Of a stretch of 64,000 nucleotides of DNA, positions 1 to 8,622 are shown piece by piece. The first letter of the stretch is position 1; each line of letters opens with the position of its first letter. The notes beneath the pieces were generated by a model. It did no database searches. It was not told the DNA's origin and saw nothing but the letters and a program-made list of their open reading frames with translations. The DNA is from Paenibacillus sp. FSL A5-0031 (GTDB lineage: Bacteria > Bacillota > Bacilli > Paenibacillales > Paenibacillaceae), in assembly GCF_001956295.1 (NCBI RefSeq), contig NZ_MRTD01000003.1, positions 402,147 through 466,146 of the forward strand. The letters run 5' to 3'. Made by a program: the position numbers and the translations under genes.

Positions 1-1
1 T

Positions 2-670
2 AAAGCAGAGGAAATTAAGCTTTATGATCAAGCGCTGATTTTGGCACAGGAATTGTCGCAGCTTCGGGAGCATGCAGCGACAAAGCTGTCTGAAGCGATC
101 GAGAATGAGCTAGGACAGCTTCAAATGCCAGCGGCTAAGTTTCGTGTGCAAATCGATACGACAGTCGGAGGAGCAGGTGAAACAAAGCAGATTCGCTTGC
201 ATAGTAACGGTATGGATGAAGCGATCTTTATGCTCTCTACAAACCCAGGAGAGCCGTTGAAGCAGTTAAGCAAGATTGCTTCTGGGGGAGAAATGTCGCG
301 AATTATGCTCGCCCTTAAGAGCATTTTCGCAGAAATTGATCAAGTGCCTGTACTTATTTTTGATGAGGTCGATACTGGCGTTAGCGGACGTGCTGCTCAG
401 GCTATCGCAGAGAAAATGTCACAGCTTGCATTGAAGTGCCAAGTATTCTCTATAACCCATTTGCCTCAGGTTGCTTGCATGGCAGATCATCATTATGAAA
501 TAAGAAAACAAGTCATTGGTTCGCGTACCTCTACATCTGTATCGGAATTGCTTGAAGCTGTACGTATCGAAGAGCTTGCTCGTATGCTCGGCGGAGTGGA
601 AGTAACGGAAAAAACACGGAATCATGCACAAGAAATGCTTGATTTGGCACATAGACAGAAAGGAGCGTAA
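2..670 (+). CDS. recN: DNA repair protein RecN, C-terminal part (5' end outside window)
   Basis: RecN is an SMC-like ATPase that acts early at double-strand breaks. The reading frame is open from base 2, so only the C-terminal ~222 residues are present. Visible are the ABC signature (IASGGEMSRIMLALK, around bases 265-325), the Walker B/D-loop stretch (VLIFDEVDTGVSG) and the switch histidine (SITHLPQVA). It ends with TAA 70 bases before spoIVB, the standard Bacillales order. No frameshift is seen in the part present. Confidence 0.95.
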   Translation, partial: KAEEIKLYDQALILAQELSQLREHAATKLSEAIENELGQLQMPAAKFRVQIDTTVGGAGETKQIRLHSNGMDEAIFMLSTNPGEPLKQLSKIASGGEMSRIMLALKSIFAEIDQVPVLIFDEVDTGVSGRAAQAIAEKMSQLALKCQVFSITHLPQVACMADHHYEIRKQVIGSRTSTSVSELLEAVRIEELARMLGGVEVTEKTRNHAQEMLDLAHRQKGA

Positions 671-739
671 TGGAAGCCAATTAGGGAATGTTTTTGTGGA
701 CATAAAACGAACGGGTGAGGGTAACTTAAAGGTACGCCA

Positions 740-2122
740 TTGGCGACTTATCCTTCTTCGTCATGCGATGGAAATACAGGGAGCGTGAAATCATTGAACT
801 CCAGTCAAAGGAAGCGATGGTTTGGCCTGGTTCTCGTTTTCTTCATTTGCATGATCGGAAGCTCCACCCCGTTTCAACATTTTGCCGCAATCCCGAATGA
901 ACTTCGTTTATTCTCCGGGCAACTGAAACGTTTACAATATGGAGTGCCCGTTCATGCTGAAGTAACGGTCGACCCTCAAATGCTTCAGATTAACGGATCA
1001 ACCAGTCATTCTTTATCCGTAAATTTGAATGAACCACTGTCACTGCAGTCGAGTCAAAGCGGTCAAACGAAAATGAAAGTGAAATTATTTGGTAAAATTC
1101 CATTCAAGACTGTAAAGGTTAATGTTGTACCTGATCTCCGTGTCATTCCAGGCGGTCAAACGATTGGAGTCAAAGTTAAATCATCGGGCATCTTAGTTGT
1201 AGGACATCATCAGGTAGCTGGCAGCAACGGCATGAAACAATCCCCTGGTGAGGCCGCAGGACTGCGTTTAGGCGATTTAATTGTGAAGATTGATGGTACA
1301 AGCATTAATCAAGTAAACAGGATTGCGGAGCTAAGTGAGAAGGCTGGCAATGAGAAGAAGCCGCTTGAAGTAACCTATAAGCGAGATGGGCAATTAGGCA
1401 AGACGCTTTTAAATCCAGTATTTGATGCGGAAGATAAGGCATGGCGGTTAGGTTTATATATCCGTGATTCAGCAGCCGGCGTAGGCACATTAACGTTTTA
1501 TGCCCCAGATCAGGGTGTTTATGGAGCATTAGGCCATGTTATCACGGATATGGACACACAAACTCCTATTGATGTTGGCGAAGGCCAGATTTTACAGTCC
1601 AGCGTTACGTCCATTAACAAAAGCCAAAATGGCGAGCCGGGAGAAAAAAGAGCGCATTTTGTGAAAGAAAGCAAAATATTAGGCAATGTTGAGCGAAACA
1701 CTCCGTTTGGCATTTTCGGCAAAATGAATGAAGTTCCTACTCACAGTTACAGTGATAAATCTGTTCCTGTCGCATTTGCTGAAGATGTTAAGGAAGGGCC
1801 AGCGCAAATTTTGACTGTTGTGAATGGACAGAAGGTTGAGCGCTTTGATATTGAAATTGTGCATGTATCAAAGCAATCTGGTCCAGCAACAAAAGGTTTG
1901 GTTATTAAGATAACGGACAAAAGATTGTTAAGCAAAACCGGGGGTATCGTTCAAGGGATGTCAGGTAGTCCGATCATTCAAGATGGCAAATTAGTTGGAG
2001 CTGTCACTCATGTATTCGTTAATGATCCCTCTTCAGGATATGGTTGCTTTATCGAATGGATGCTGCAGGATGCAGGAGTGCTGCTGAAGTCGGCAAATGG
2101 ACATATCGGCGAAGCTGCATAA
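740..2122 (+). CDS. spoIVB: SpoIVB, S55 serine peptidase of the sigma-K checkpoint
   Basis: SpoIVB is secreted from the forespore and triggers pro-sigma-K processing by cleaving SpoIVFA. The 460-residue product has one N-terminal membrane anchor (about residues 27-45), a PDZ domain (about 145-225, with an AAGLRLGDLIVKIDG core) and the S55 peptidase domain. The catalytic candidates are His266 (GALGHVITD) and Ser410 (QGMSGSPI). The start is TTG at 740 behind a weak AAAGG, in agreement with the length of the family. It lies between recN and spo0A as in Bacillus, and an intrinsic terminator follows. Confidence 0.95.
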   Translation: MATYPSSSCDGNTGSVKSLNSSQRKRWFGLVLVFFICMIGSSTPFQHFAAIPNELRLFSGQLKRLQYGVPVHAEVTVDPQMLQINGSTSHSLSVNLNEPLSLQSSQSGQTKMKVKLFGKIPFKTVKVNVVPDLRVIPGGQTIGVKVKSSGILVVGHHQVAGSNGMKQSPGEAAGLRLGDLIVKIDGTSINQVNRIAELSEKAGNEKKPLEVTYKRDGQLGKTLLNPVFDAEDKAWRLGLYIRDSAAGVGTLTFYAPDQGVYGALGHVITDMDTQTPIDVGEGQILQSSVTSINKSQNGEPGEKRAHFVKESKILGNVERNTPFGIFGKMNEVPTHSYSDKSVPVAFAEDVKEGPAQILTVVNGQKVERFDIEIVHVSKQSGPATKGLVIKITDKRLLSKTGGIVQGMSGSPIIQDGKLVGAVTHVFVNDPSSGYGCFIEWMLQDAGVLLKSANGHIGEAA

Positions 2123-2138
2123 TGGCTTGCTATTAGAA

Positions 2139-2187
2139 AATAACGCCCACTTGAGCTGAACAGCAGCTTAGGCGGGCGTTATTTTTA
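2139..2187 (+). terminator. Intrinsic terminator after spoIVB
   Basis: A perfect 10-bp inverted repeat (AATAACGCCC / GGGCGTTATT at 2139-2148 and 2174-2183) is followed by a T run. It separates spoIVB from the independently regulated spo0A. Confidence 0.85.
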
Positions 2188-2240
2188 ATTAAATCCTTTT
2201 ATCTAAAAACCGCGTCAATACGTAAATGAGCAATGAAATT

Positions 2241-2361
2241 TGTCGAAGAAGAACGAACATCATCGGTACATGTAATAAATTTTTTATTATATCGAATCCC
2301 CGTAAAAAAATAAAGAAAAATAATTTTCGACAGAAGGAATTGAACTCCACATGTCGAAAAC
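2241..2361 (+). promoter_or_regulatory. spo0A promoter region with three 0A boxes and a sigma-H-like promoter
   Basis: Three exact 0A boxes are visible: TGTCGAA at 2241-2247, TTCGACA (reverse) at 2326-2332 and TGTCGAA at 2352-2358. Between and over the last two lies GAAGGAATT (2333-2341), which fits the sigma-H -35 consensus RNAGGAWWW. GTCGAAAAC (2353-2361) is a partial match to the sigma-H -10. This is the arrangement expected for an autoregulated Ps-type spo0A promoter as in B. subtilis. The sigma-H assignment is inferred from consensus only; the 0A boxes are seen directly. Confidence 0.7.
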
Positions 2362-2419
2362 TTTAGATTAGACAACTAGTGAGCGAAATCATGAATATCA
2401 TTTAAGGGAGGACCACAAC

Positions 2420-3232
2420 TTGCATAAGATCGAAGTATTATTAGCAGATGACAACCGGGAATTTACTAACTTGTTATCGGAATACATATCCGAACAAAGT
2501 GATATGAGTGTGAGTGGAGTCGCGTATAATGGAGAAGAGGTTTTAAGACATCTGGAGGAAGCAAGAAAAGTTCCTGATGTACTTATCCTTGATATTATTA
2601 TGCCTCATTTGGATGGACTAGGTGTACTTGAACGGTTGAAAGAAATTAACCTATCTCCTATGCCCAAGATCATTATGCTGACTGCTTTCGGCCAAGAGAA
2701 CATTACTCAAAAAGCGGTACAGCTTGGTGCTTCCTATTATATTTTGAAGCCGTTTGACATGGATATTTTAGCTAATCGTATTCGTCAGCTTGTTGGGAAC
2801 CCAACTTACTCTTCAACGGGCAGCTTCACAACTAGCTCCTCTTCAATGAAATCCAACGTCGTTCCTATCCCTAAAGGGAAAAACCTCGATGCCAACATTA
2901 CGAGCATCATTCATGAAATCGGAGTACCTGCTCATATTAAAGGTTACCAGTACTTGCGTGAAGCGATTACGATGGTTTATAACAATATCGAAATTCTTGG
3001 TGCGATCACAAAAACTCTTTATCCTGCGATTGCTGAAAAATTCAAAACAACGCCATCTCGCGTTGAACGCGCTATCCGCCACGCCATTGAAGTGGCTTGG
3101 ACACGGGGCAACATCGACAGCATCTCTCACTTGTTTGGCTACACGATCAACATCAGCAAATCAAAGCCTACTAATAGCGAGTTTATCGCAATGGTGGCTG
3201 ATAAGCTGAGGATTGAGCATAAAGTTAGCTGA
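2420..3232 (+). CDS. spo0A: Spo0A, sporulation response regulator
   Basis: Spo0A is the phosphorelay-controlled master regulator of sporulation entry. The 270-residue protein has an N-terminal receiver domain with the acidic pocket Asp10/Asp11, phospho-acceptor Asp58 (LILDIIMP), a Thr in LTAFG and Lys in LKPFD. A serine-rich linker (about 130-155) leads to the Spo0A C-terminal effector domain ([15 protein letters not shown] recognition helix). The start is TTG at 2420 behind AAGGGAGG, giving an N-terminus that aligns with known Spo0A. The last ~20 codons are the left prophage attachment site, yet the frame and stop are intact, so the lysogen should make normal Spo0A. Its mRNA 3' end is phage-derived (see terminator at 3441). 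Confidence 0.98.
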   Translation: MHKIEVLLADDNREFTNLLSEYISEQSDMSVSGVAYNGEEVLRHLEEARKVPDVLILDIIMPHLDGLGVLERLKEINLSPMPKIIMLTAFGQENITQKAVQLGASYYILKPFDMDILANRIRQLVGNPTYSSTGSFTTSSSSMKSNVVPIPKGKNLDANITSIIHEIGVPAHIKGYQYLREAITMVYNNIEILGAITKTLYPAIAEKFKTTPSRVERAIRHAIEVAWTRGNIDSISHLFGYTINISKSKPTNSEFIAMVADKLRIEHKVS

Positions 3233-3239
3233 ACGTAGA
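3171..3239 (+). repeat. attL: 69-bp core, 3' end of spo0A
   Basis: Identical over 69 bases to 48740-48808. It starts inside the spo0A codons for about residues 251/252 and runs 7 bases past the TGA stop. The bases just outside differ between copies (A vs G on the left, C vs A on the right), which sets the repeat limits. Because the core includes the stop, integration recreates an intact spo0A. Confidence 0.95.
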
Positions 3240-3440
3240 CAGCACGTGGCTTCTCGGTCAATATTCGATAGCTGAGGCGGTGAATTTACGTACCAGGTAG
3301 CGTCACCGTTCCGATGAATATTTACGTAACCATTGCGTTAAACTCCTTCGTTTACACCTCGCAATCAGCGCGTGTTTATCGGATAATTAGACAACGCTAT
3401 CATACACGATTTAATGCGCAAGTTCAAACGCTTGTTCGTA

Positions 3441-3499
3441 CGCCCGTTTACGAAGTTCTAACGATTTATTACGTTAGAACTTCGTTATCGGGCGTTTTT
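3441..3499 (+). terminator. Strong phage-borne terminator just inside attL
   Basis: Two nested stems are seen: CGCCCG / CGGGCG (3441-3446, 3489-3494) around a perfect 14-bp stem (3450-3463 / 3472-3485) with an 8-base loop, then TTTTT. The U run is on the plus strand, so it stops transcripts coming out of spo0A and shields the oppositely oriented integrase gene. The native host terminator of spo0A is now beyond attR. Confidence 0.88.
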
Positions 3500-3508
3500 C
3501 TGTTCTAC

Positions 3509-4474
3509 TTACGAGCGTGTAGGCGGAACTAGATCTAATCGCACTAAAGGAGAAAATTGCGTATGTTGATCTCTGACATGCTCGTCGTTAACTCGTACAT
3601 AGCTACGTGTAGTCTCAATGTCGGCGTGAGATACTATGCGCTGTAACGTAAATAAATCTCCACCATTCAGTAAATACGTTGTACAAAAATAGCTGCGGAA
3701 TTGATGTGGATAAGCAAGTTTTGGGTTAACGCCAACTTTAATCGCATACTCATTTAAAGATTTGCGAAATCGGTCCGCCTTTAACGGATCACCTTTTTTC
3801 GATAAGAAAATATATTCCGTTTCAAAATAAGTTTTATTTCTATTGATAAGCGCTAATAACTCGCTCACAGTCCCTTGTGATAACGGCACGACTCGCGGCT
3901 TACGGTTCTTATTCATCCATGCAGGTAAGTGGATACAACGCGCTTTTACATCAAGTAGCTCCGTAGTTAATCTTAACGCTTCTTGTATGCGAAAACCGCC
4001 GTCAGCTAAAAGTATCATTAAGGCGCGGTCACGAAGACCCGTAGGCGTGTCAGTGTTAGGCGATCCAATTAACTTACGTACGTCGTCATCAGTAAACGTA
4101 ATTTTTTCCTTACGGTCATAGCGCGGTAATTTGATTTTTGTAACTGGATTCTTAGGGATATAGTTTTCACCCGCTAGAAAATTAAATATTGTTTTAATTG
4201 TCATCAAACGGGTAATTATAGTTTGTGCAGCCAGAGTGTCGGAGCTCTTTCTTCCGTCCGTTGCATTACTAAATTTAGTTTTATCGAACATAAAAGTTAC
4301 ATACTCTCGGATCTTAGCAGCCGTAATAGAATTTATTAAGCAATCTTCTGCGATCCAATCCGTAAAATAACCCCAGTTGATAATATAGACCTGCGCTGTT
4401 CTAGCGCGAACGCCTTCCGCTTTCTTTGCGTTATAAAACAAAGTGAACGCGTCAGCTAAAGTATAATTTGACAT
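3509..4474 (-). CDS. int: Tyrosine recombinase/integrase next to attL
   Basis: Site-specific recombinase, 321 residues. There is an N-terminal SAM-like core-binding domain (about 1-110) and a catalytic domain with Arg (GGFRIQEAL), Lys (NRKPRVVPLSQ), HxxR (HQFRSYF), His (IVSHADIETT) and the nucleophile Tyr (RSYVRV). All catalytic residues are present. The start has a good ribosome site (AAGGAGG). It shares a post-tyrosine motif (RDQH....SP) with the second integrase at 47575, so the two are related. Its 3' end faces the phage-borne terminator of spo0A. Role: integration and/or excision at the spo0A core. Confidence 0.93.
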   Translation of the reverse strand: MSNYTLADAFTLFYNAKKAEGVRARTAQVYIINWGYFTDWIAEDCLINSITAAKIREYVTFMFDKTKFSNATDGRKSSDTLAAQTIITRLMTIKTIFNFLAGENYIPKNPVTKIKLPRYDRKEKITFTDDDVRKLIGSPNTDTPTGLRDRALMILLADGGFRIQEALRLTTELLDVKARCIHLPAWMNKNRKPRVVPLSQGTVSELLALINRNKTYFETEYIFLSKKGDPLKADRFRKSLNEYAIKVGVNPKLAYPHQFRSYFCTTYLLNGGDLFTLQRIVSHADIETTRSYVRVNDEHVRDQHTQFSPLVRLDLVPPTRS

Positions 4475-4604
4475 TGTATCTGCCTCCTTGGTGTATGTTT
4501 CGTTAACTATATCGGCAGAATAACAAAAAACTTTAGTGCTTTAGCGCGTTAAACGAATTCTTGGCGCACATCAAACGAAGATTCAACGAACATCAATGCA
4601 AATT

Positions 4605-4634
4605 AAAAACGCCCACAGATTGAGCCAGTGGACG
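4605..4634 (-). terminator. Terminator of the minus-strand YolD-like operon
   Basis: On the minus strand a 7-bp stem with one mismatch (4610-4616 / 4628-4634) is followed by a U run (4605-4609). It ends the transcript that covers the genes from about 5950 down to 4649. Confidence 0.65.
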
Positions 4635-4648
4635 TAATATATTCGTTA

Positions 4649-4990
4649 TTATGTGGCGCTAATTACATCCTCGACGCGGAACCATTCCGAAGCGCCATCG
4701 TTTACTTCCATTCGTACGCGACTACCAATCGTATCAATACGGTCGATTACGCCTGTAGCGCGGCTATCTTCGAACTTATCGAATAGGACAAGCGTAATCT
4801 CCGTTTTGTTCGCGAATGATTCCGATATTTTACCGTAGAGGGCTTCGAGCTCATCACCGTAGAGTATCGGCTTTTCTTTCGCCTTTAACTCGCGACTAAA
4901 TTCGTTTATACGTACGATATGCTCTGGTAACATCATGCGGCTGCTTTCCCACATACCATTACCGGTCAATTTTTTACGTTGCGTTGTCAT
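4649..4990 (-). CDS. YolD-like family protein
   Basis: A 113-residue protein with the YolD-like domain: N-terminal LTGNGMWESSRMMLPEH and a C-terminal beta-rich part (GVIDRIDTIGSRVRM, EWFRVEDVISA). YolD proteins are found next to Y-family polymerases in Bacillales and phages, but their biochemical role is not settled. I chose the ATG at 4990 because GAGGTGA sits just upstream; the frame stays open for 16 more codons. No UvrX-type polymerase is present in the window, so this is a solo copy. Confidence 0.75.
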   Translation of the reverse strand: MTTQRKKLTGNGMWESSRMMLPEHIVRINEFSRELKAKEKPILYGDELEALYGKISESFANKTEITLVLFDKFEDSRATGVIDRIDTIGSRVRMEVNDGASEWFRVEDVISAT

Positions 4991-5038
4991 AGCGATCACC
5001 TCAACGCTATTATATGCGAACGTTTGTTCGTTAGTCAA

Positions 5039-5428
5039 TTAGTTGATATCATATTCTAGAGTTACTAAAAATACTGAACTGAGTCTTCTTCTTCGATATG
5101 TGGCTAGATATTTTTGAGTGCTACTGCCAGTGTACACCTCTCTTGCTCTTTTAAGAAAGGCAGCAAACTTAACGTCAGTAAGTAATTCGATCATATCCTT
5201 TTCCTTCGCTTTACCAACCCTTTGTCTAGTTTTTATTAAATAAATATCTCCGGTGTCTACGTCTAACTTAAACCCTTTGGGATCAAGACTATGCCCGTGA
5301 GGAATCGAAGGCCACGGATCGACGTCAGTTAAATGAAATTCCCAAAACATCTTACCAGCACTTATTTTAGGCCTTATACCTTTAGGCCGGAAAAGTGTAC
5401 CAGCTCGTCTAACTCTTCTTTTACGCAT
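5039..5428 (-). CDS. Unknown 129-residue protein
   Basis: Not recognised. Start ATG has AAGGAGGA upstream. The protein is basic at both ends (RKRRVRR at the N-terminus, YRRRRL near the C-terminus), with an aromatic/proline centre (MFWEFHLTDVDPWPSIPHGH). It is more AT-rich than its neighbours and lies between two small genes on the same strand, probably in one minus-strand transcript with the YolD-like gene. Confidence 0.6.
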   Translation of the reverse strand: MRKRRVRRAGTLFRPKGIRPKISAGKMFWEFHLTDVDPWPSIPHGHSLDPKGFKLDVDTGDIYLIKTRQRVGKAKEKDMIELLTDVKFAAFLKRAREVYTGSSTQKYLATYRRRRLSSVFLVTLEYDIN

Positions 5429-5444
5429 TCTGACTTAGTCCTCC

Positions 5445-5642
5445 TTATTTAGCGTAAACGAACGTACAATTAGCGCGCATAAACTGCTCATCGCGTATTT
5501 TCACTGTCTCATTCGTAATTTCGTCTATAAGGCCAGTACCGATGAGCTCGTTATTTTGAAACGCGAGCACAACAGATTCATCGAGCGCGGCCGTATAGAA
5601 GTGTAGCGGCGCAGTTAGTTGACGGAATCCTTTATACTTCAC
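5445..5642 (-). CDS. Unknown 65-residue protein
   Basis: Not recognised. GTG start at 5642 behind GAGGTGAG, touching the end of the membrane protein gene upstream, so translation is probably coupled. It looks like a small beta-rich protein with no membrane segment or motif. Confidence 0.55.
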   Translation of the reverse strand: MKYKGFRQLTAPLHFYTAALDESVVLAFQNNELIGTGLIDEITNETVKIRDEQFMRANCTFVYAK

Positions 5643-5950
5643 TATCTCACCTCTCGAATTCGCTTAGTTTCAATTACTGCGCTACGTATTAAGAATACGG
5701 CAGCAAGGATGTGCAACGTCATACCGAGAAACGGAATCCACCCGAGAGCAGACGCAGCTACTCCGAGTACACTTGGGTAAATGGGGCGGTTAATGCGCTT
5801 GCAAGCAATCAATGTAATGATATGTATGACTAGCATTAACGGTAACAGAGACCATGATGTCGCGAAAATTATAAAGCCACCGAGTACTGGTACTCCGAGA
5901 AGTCCTTCGCAAACTCCTGTAGTCCACAATAAATTTTTTACTGCTTTCAT
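5642..5950 (-). CDS. Small membrane protein
   Basis: A 102-residue protein with about three hydrophobic segments (roughly residues 18-48, 58-72 and 74-92) and a basic C-terminus. GGAGGT lies upstream of the ATG. It resembles small phage-borne membrane proteins in general, but I cannot assign a family or function. First gene of the minus-strand cluster 5950 to 4649. Confidence 0.55.
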   Translation of the reverse strand: MKAVKNLLWTTGVCEGLLGVPVLGGFIIFATSWSLLPLMLVIHIITLIACKRINRPIYPSVLGVAASALGWIPFLGMTLHILAAVFLIRSAVIETKRIREVR

Positions 5951-6055
5951 ATTTGACCTCCGTATATAGTTTTGGTCTATTTGAACTACATAATATTATA
6001 ATCCCTTATCCACATATTGGGAAGAAAAACCCGCCGTAATCAGCGGGCATCATCG

Positions 6056-6667
6056 TCATAAATCCGCAATTGTAAGCACCTTCGCATCCATCCCGTCCAT
6101 TAACGCCGTCAACCGCTTCTGCCGGTACTCGCTCACGGTTACATATATAAGCTGCGGGAACGGTCCGTTCTTCGCCTGCCAGCGTCCCGTAGCGCAGAGC
6201 TCGCGGTATAATCCGATCTTACGTTCATTCTGCGCCATTGCCTGCGTGTTATCTACTTCGAGGAACGCATAGGGTCCACCAGCCTTCACTCGAAATAGAG
6301 CGTCCGCAATCAACGTCTTATCATCCCATTTTACCGTATGTTCTTCGCGCCATTGTTCCGGTCTCAATGCGACGTACACTTCGTTTCGTATAATCGCATG
6401 GTTAACGTGAAGAGTGCGTCTACGCTGCGTTTGGCTGCCGATTTCCTTGCGGCCGCGTGCGTTTAAATACCATACCGTCTCGCCTTCGCGAAAGGACGAT
6501 AGAAACTCGCTCATATCGTTAAGGATGCGCGTAGTATTCCGGCTGCCTCCGAGGTCATGGAGTCGTTGTATCTGCGACGTTGTAAGGTAGCCGAAGCGGT
6601 CACAAGAATGTAATATCGCTATCCAGCGGGCTAGTTTCGCTTGCGTACGGTTTATCGTCAACGACAT
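6056..6667 (-). CDS. Replication-relaxation family protein
   Basis: About 203 residues; matches in style the replication-relaxation family found on Gram-positive plasmids and Bacillus prophages: an N-terminal winged helix (QAKLARWIAILHSCDRFGYLTTSQIQRLHDL is the helix-turn-helix region) and a C-terminal nuclease-like fold (HVNHAIIRNEVY, ALFRV, FLEVDN). The start at 6667 has a strong GAGGAGGA and lies inside the 3' end of the FtsK-like gene (68-bp overlap), so the two are coupled. The pairing with an FtsK/SpoIIIE ATPase is known in Wbeta-like Bacillus prophages. Its exact role in phage replication is not established. Confidence 0.7.
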   Translation of the reverse strand: MSLTINRTQAKLARWIAILHSCDRFGYLTTSQIQRLHDLGGSRNTTRILNDMSEFLSSFREGETVWYLNARGRKEIGSQTQRRRTLHVNHAIIRNEVYVALRPEQWREEHTVKWDDKTLIADALFRVKAGGPYAFLEVDNTQAMAQNERKIGLYRELCATGRWQAKNGPFPQLIYVTVSEYRQKRLTALMDGMDAKVLTIADL

Positions 6668-7829
6668 GGCGCGATTCCTCCTCGTTTTCAAACGTTCCGA
6701 CGTCGAAACATTTACGCGGTAACTCTGCGATCAATTTCTTCGCGTCTTCTGCCGTCAAATACGGAGCCTGCAGCGTCTCATCATGCGCGGTCTGATAGAT
6801 GAGGCGCCCTGGTACGTCCGGTAACGCGGCAGCTCCGTCATGGTCGAGTACGATGCGGCTTTGCGTGCCGTCACGAGTACGGAAGCATATACTGGACGCG
6901 ATGTTCGTTTTAATCAGACCGTCCACGATGTCCGCTGACGGGCGTTGCGTAGCCAGCACAAGTAATACGCCTGCGGCGCGGCCTTTAGCGGATAAGCGCG
7001 TTATGATCGATTTAATCTCGTTTTTCAGCTTCGCTTCTGGATCGCCTGCCCGCGTTTTAAAGTCCGCGAGCTCATCTACGACAAATATCGTTTTCTTACC
7101 CGACCATTGCTGCGAACCATTGGCCGCCATAACCTCGTATCTGCGGATCATTTCGGATTCGACCGCTGCTGCCGCGTTCCGTACGTCCGGTAACGTAATA
7201 GCGAAGCCGACCACGCACTCCAAGTCGCGAAATATGCCGAGCTCGACGCCGCCTTTTAAATCGCATAGATACATATCCGGAGCTGGACCGGTTGCGAGCT
7301 GCGCCAAGATAGCGCGCAATAGGACGGACTTACCGCCGCCACTGATTCCACCAATAAGTAAATGCGGGTATGGTCCGTCGAAATCGTAATAGCGTTGTTC
7401 GCCGCGCCGGTTAACGCCGATGAATACGCGGTACGACGCTTGGTGCAGGTCTGCACTAACCGTCACATACGCAACCTTCGTCGGCATCTTCGCGGTAATG
7501 ATATCTACGACGAGACCGTTGTCATATCGCATTTCCATATCATCGGCATTGACGCGGAGTGCTTCAGCAATTGCGCGCTGCTGATCGATAACTTTCGCGG
7601 AGCTTAAGCCGGCCGGTAGATTAACGAGATAGCGTTCGCCCCACGGTTGCTTATACTCCGCGTTGACGGTGGGGAGCGCTACGTCGGCGCCATACGTTAC
7701 CGAGAGGCCCAGCGTCTTGCAGGCGGCTACGAACTGCCTGCTACGTTTAAAAGACCGAGAGAAAGGGAGGGAGTGAAGAGAAGTTAATAATGATCCACAC
7801 AATAACCCAAATCCAATCTCAAATATCAT
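6600..7829 (-). CDS. FtsK/SpoIIIE-type DNA translocase ATPase
   Basis: A 409-residue protein with a hydrophobic N-terminus (one short segment), a Walker A motif (GGISGGGKSVLLRA, about residue 160), a Walker B (TIFVVDELAD) and the ATQRPSADIVDGLIKTNI stretch typical of FtsK/SpoIIIE/TcpA ATPases. It lacks the C-terminal gamma (KOPS-reading) domain, so it is the short plasmid/ICE/phage type. Likely a DNA pump or replication partner for the relaxation protein downstream. The start is supported by GGAGG a few bases upstream. Confidence 0.85.
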   Translation of the reverse strand: MIFEIGFGLLCGSLLTSLHSLPFSRSFKRSRQFVAACKTLGLSVTYGADVALPTVNAEYKQPWGERYLVNLPAGLSSAKVIDQQRAIAEALRVNADDMEMRYDNGLVVDIITAKMPTKVAYVTVSADLHQASYRVFIGVNRRGEQRYYDFDGPYPHLLIGGISGGGKSVLLRAILAQLATGPAPDMYLCDLKGGVELGIFRDLECVVGFAITLPDVRNAAAAVESEMIRRYEVMAANGSQQWSGKKTIFVVDELADFKTRAGDPEAKLKNEIKSIITRLSAKGRAAGVLLVLATQRPSADIVDGLIKTNIASSICFRTRDGTQSRIVLDHDGAAALPDVPGRLIYQTAHDETLQAPYLTAEDAKKLIAELPRKCFDVGTFENEEESRHVVDDKPYASETSPLDSDITFL

Positions 7830-8027
7830 GATGGCCTCCTTTCAAACCTATAGTTCTTTCGCGGAAACGGAAGGGTGGCGGACAAGCCCGAAGCTAGGCG
7901 CGGCGCGGATCGGTCAATTCCGTTCATTTATTCGGCGTGCGTACAGTATTCGGAATGTATAACGGAAGGATAACGGACAAGGGCGGGCGGTTAACGGAGG
8001 AAGGGTGAACGGAATAGACGCGGCCAG

Positions 8028-8213
8028 TTACAGCATTAACGCCAGCATCCCGCTAACCCACTCATACGCGATCATGGCGCCGGAACCGAGCAGGAAGTAG
8101 CGGCCGAACCTACGCGCGGTCAAGGCTCCATCCGTATTACCTGCGTCACGGCTGCGCTTCTCTAATAGCGTCGTGGTGATTACGATTGCACCGATAGTTA
8201 CATACGTCATCAA
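8028..8213 (-). CDS. Small membrane protein
   Basis: About 61 residues with two hydrophobic segments (TYVTIGAIVITTTL and the C-terminal LGSGAMIAYEWVSGMLALML). The start is uncertain: GGGAG at 8224-8228 best fits TTG at 8213 or ATG at 8210, but a GTG at 8222 is also in frame. It sits between the FtsK-like gene and repressor operator O1. Function unknown. Confidence 0.45.
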   Translation of the reverse strand: MMTYVTIGAIVITTTLLEKRSRDAGNTDGALTARRFGRYFLLGSGAMIAYEWVSGMLALML

Positions 8214-8275
8214 GGTGAACACGCTCCCTATGCGAATATTCCGCAGCTACGTTCCTGCGGTAGTGATATAGGTTA

Positions 8276-8292
8276 TGAACGTTAAACGTTCA
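8276..8292. promoter_or_regulatory. Repressor operator O1
   Basis: Perfect 17-bp palindrome TGAACGTTAAACGTTCA (8+1+8). It matches O2 and O3 upstream of the repressor, so it is probably a binding site for the repressor at 8332. Its position suggests control of the 8028-8213 gene or of the leftward transcript. Confidence 0.65.
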
Positions 8293-8331
8293 ATATGCAC
8301 AAAATAAAAACCCCGTTCCGATGAACGAGGC

Positions 8332-8571
8332 TTATTCCGTATGAATGATCGTAAATAGATCGTTAGGTGTTATATCAAGGTAAGAGCATATTCTGGCTAT
8401 AAGCTGCGCAGGAATACGCTTTGTGCTTATGTCTTTATTGTTAATCAGATCATTTATTGTGGAACGCCTATGGTTAAGGTCTTTCGACAACTGTAGAGCG
8501 GATATGCCTTTTTGCTTAAGTATTTCCCCTAAATTACAACATAGATTAACCGGATTTTGTTCCCAATCCAC
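8332..8571 (-). CDS. Cro/CI-type phage repressor (HTH_3)
   Basis: About 79 residues, a single XRE-family helix-turn-helix (LGEILKQKGISALQLSKDL, then STINDLINNKDI as recognition part) with a C-terminal helix (YLDITPNDLF). It has no dimerisation/peptidase tail, so it is not LexA-like. I place the start at GTG 8571 because GGGAGGTGA lies 8 bases upstream; an ATG at 8589 is also in frame but puts this site inside the gene. It is transcribed away from the early genes, with two operators between. It is the best candidate for the lysogeny switch regulator. Confidence 0.78.
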   Translation of the reverse strand: MDWEQNPVNLCCNLGEILKQKGISALQLSKDLNHRRSTINDLINNKDISTKRIPAQLIARICSYLDITPNDLFTIIHTE

Positions 8572-8622
8572 TCGCGAGTCACCTCCCATAATTAGTATAC
8601 GAAAATATTTTCTATTAATCTA

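Noticed and set aside
3171..3239. tRNA gene as attachment site
   Set aside because: The core is plainly the 3' coding end of spo0A; no tRNA cloverleaf is seen here or elsewhere in the window.
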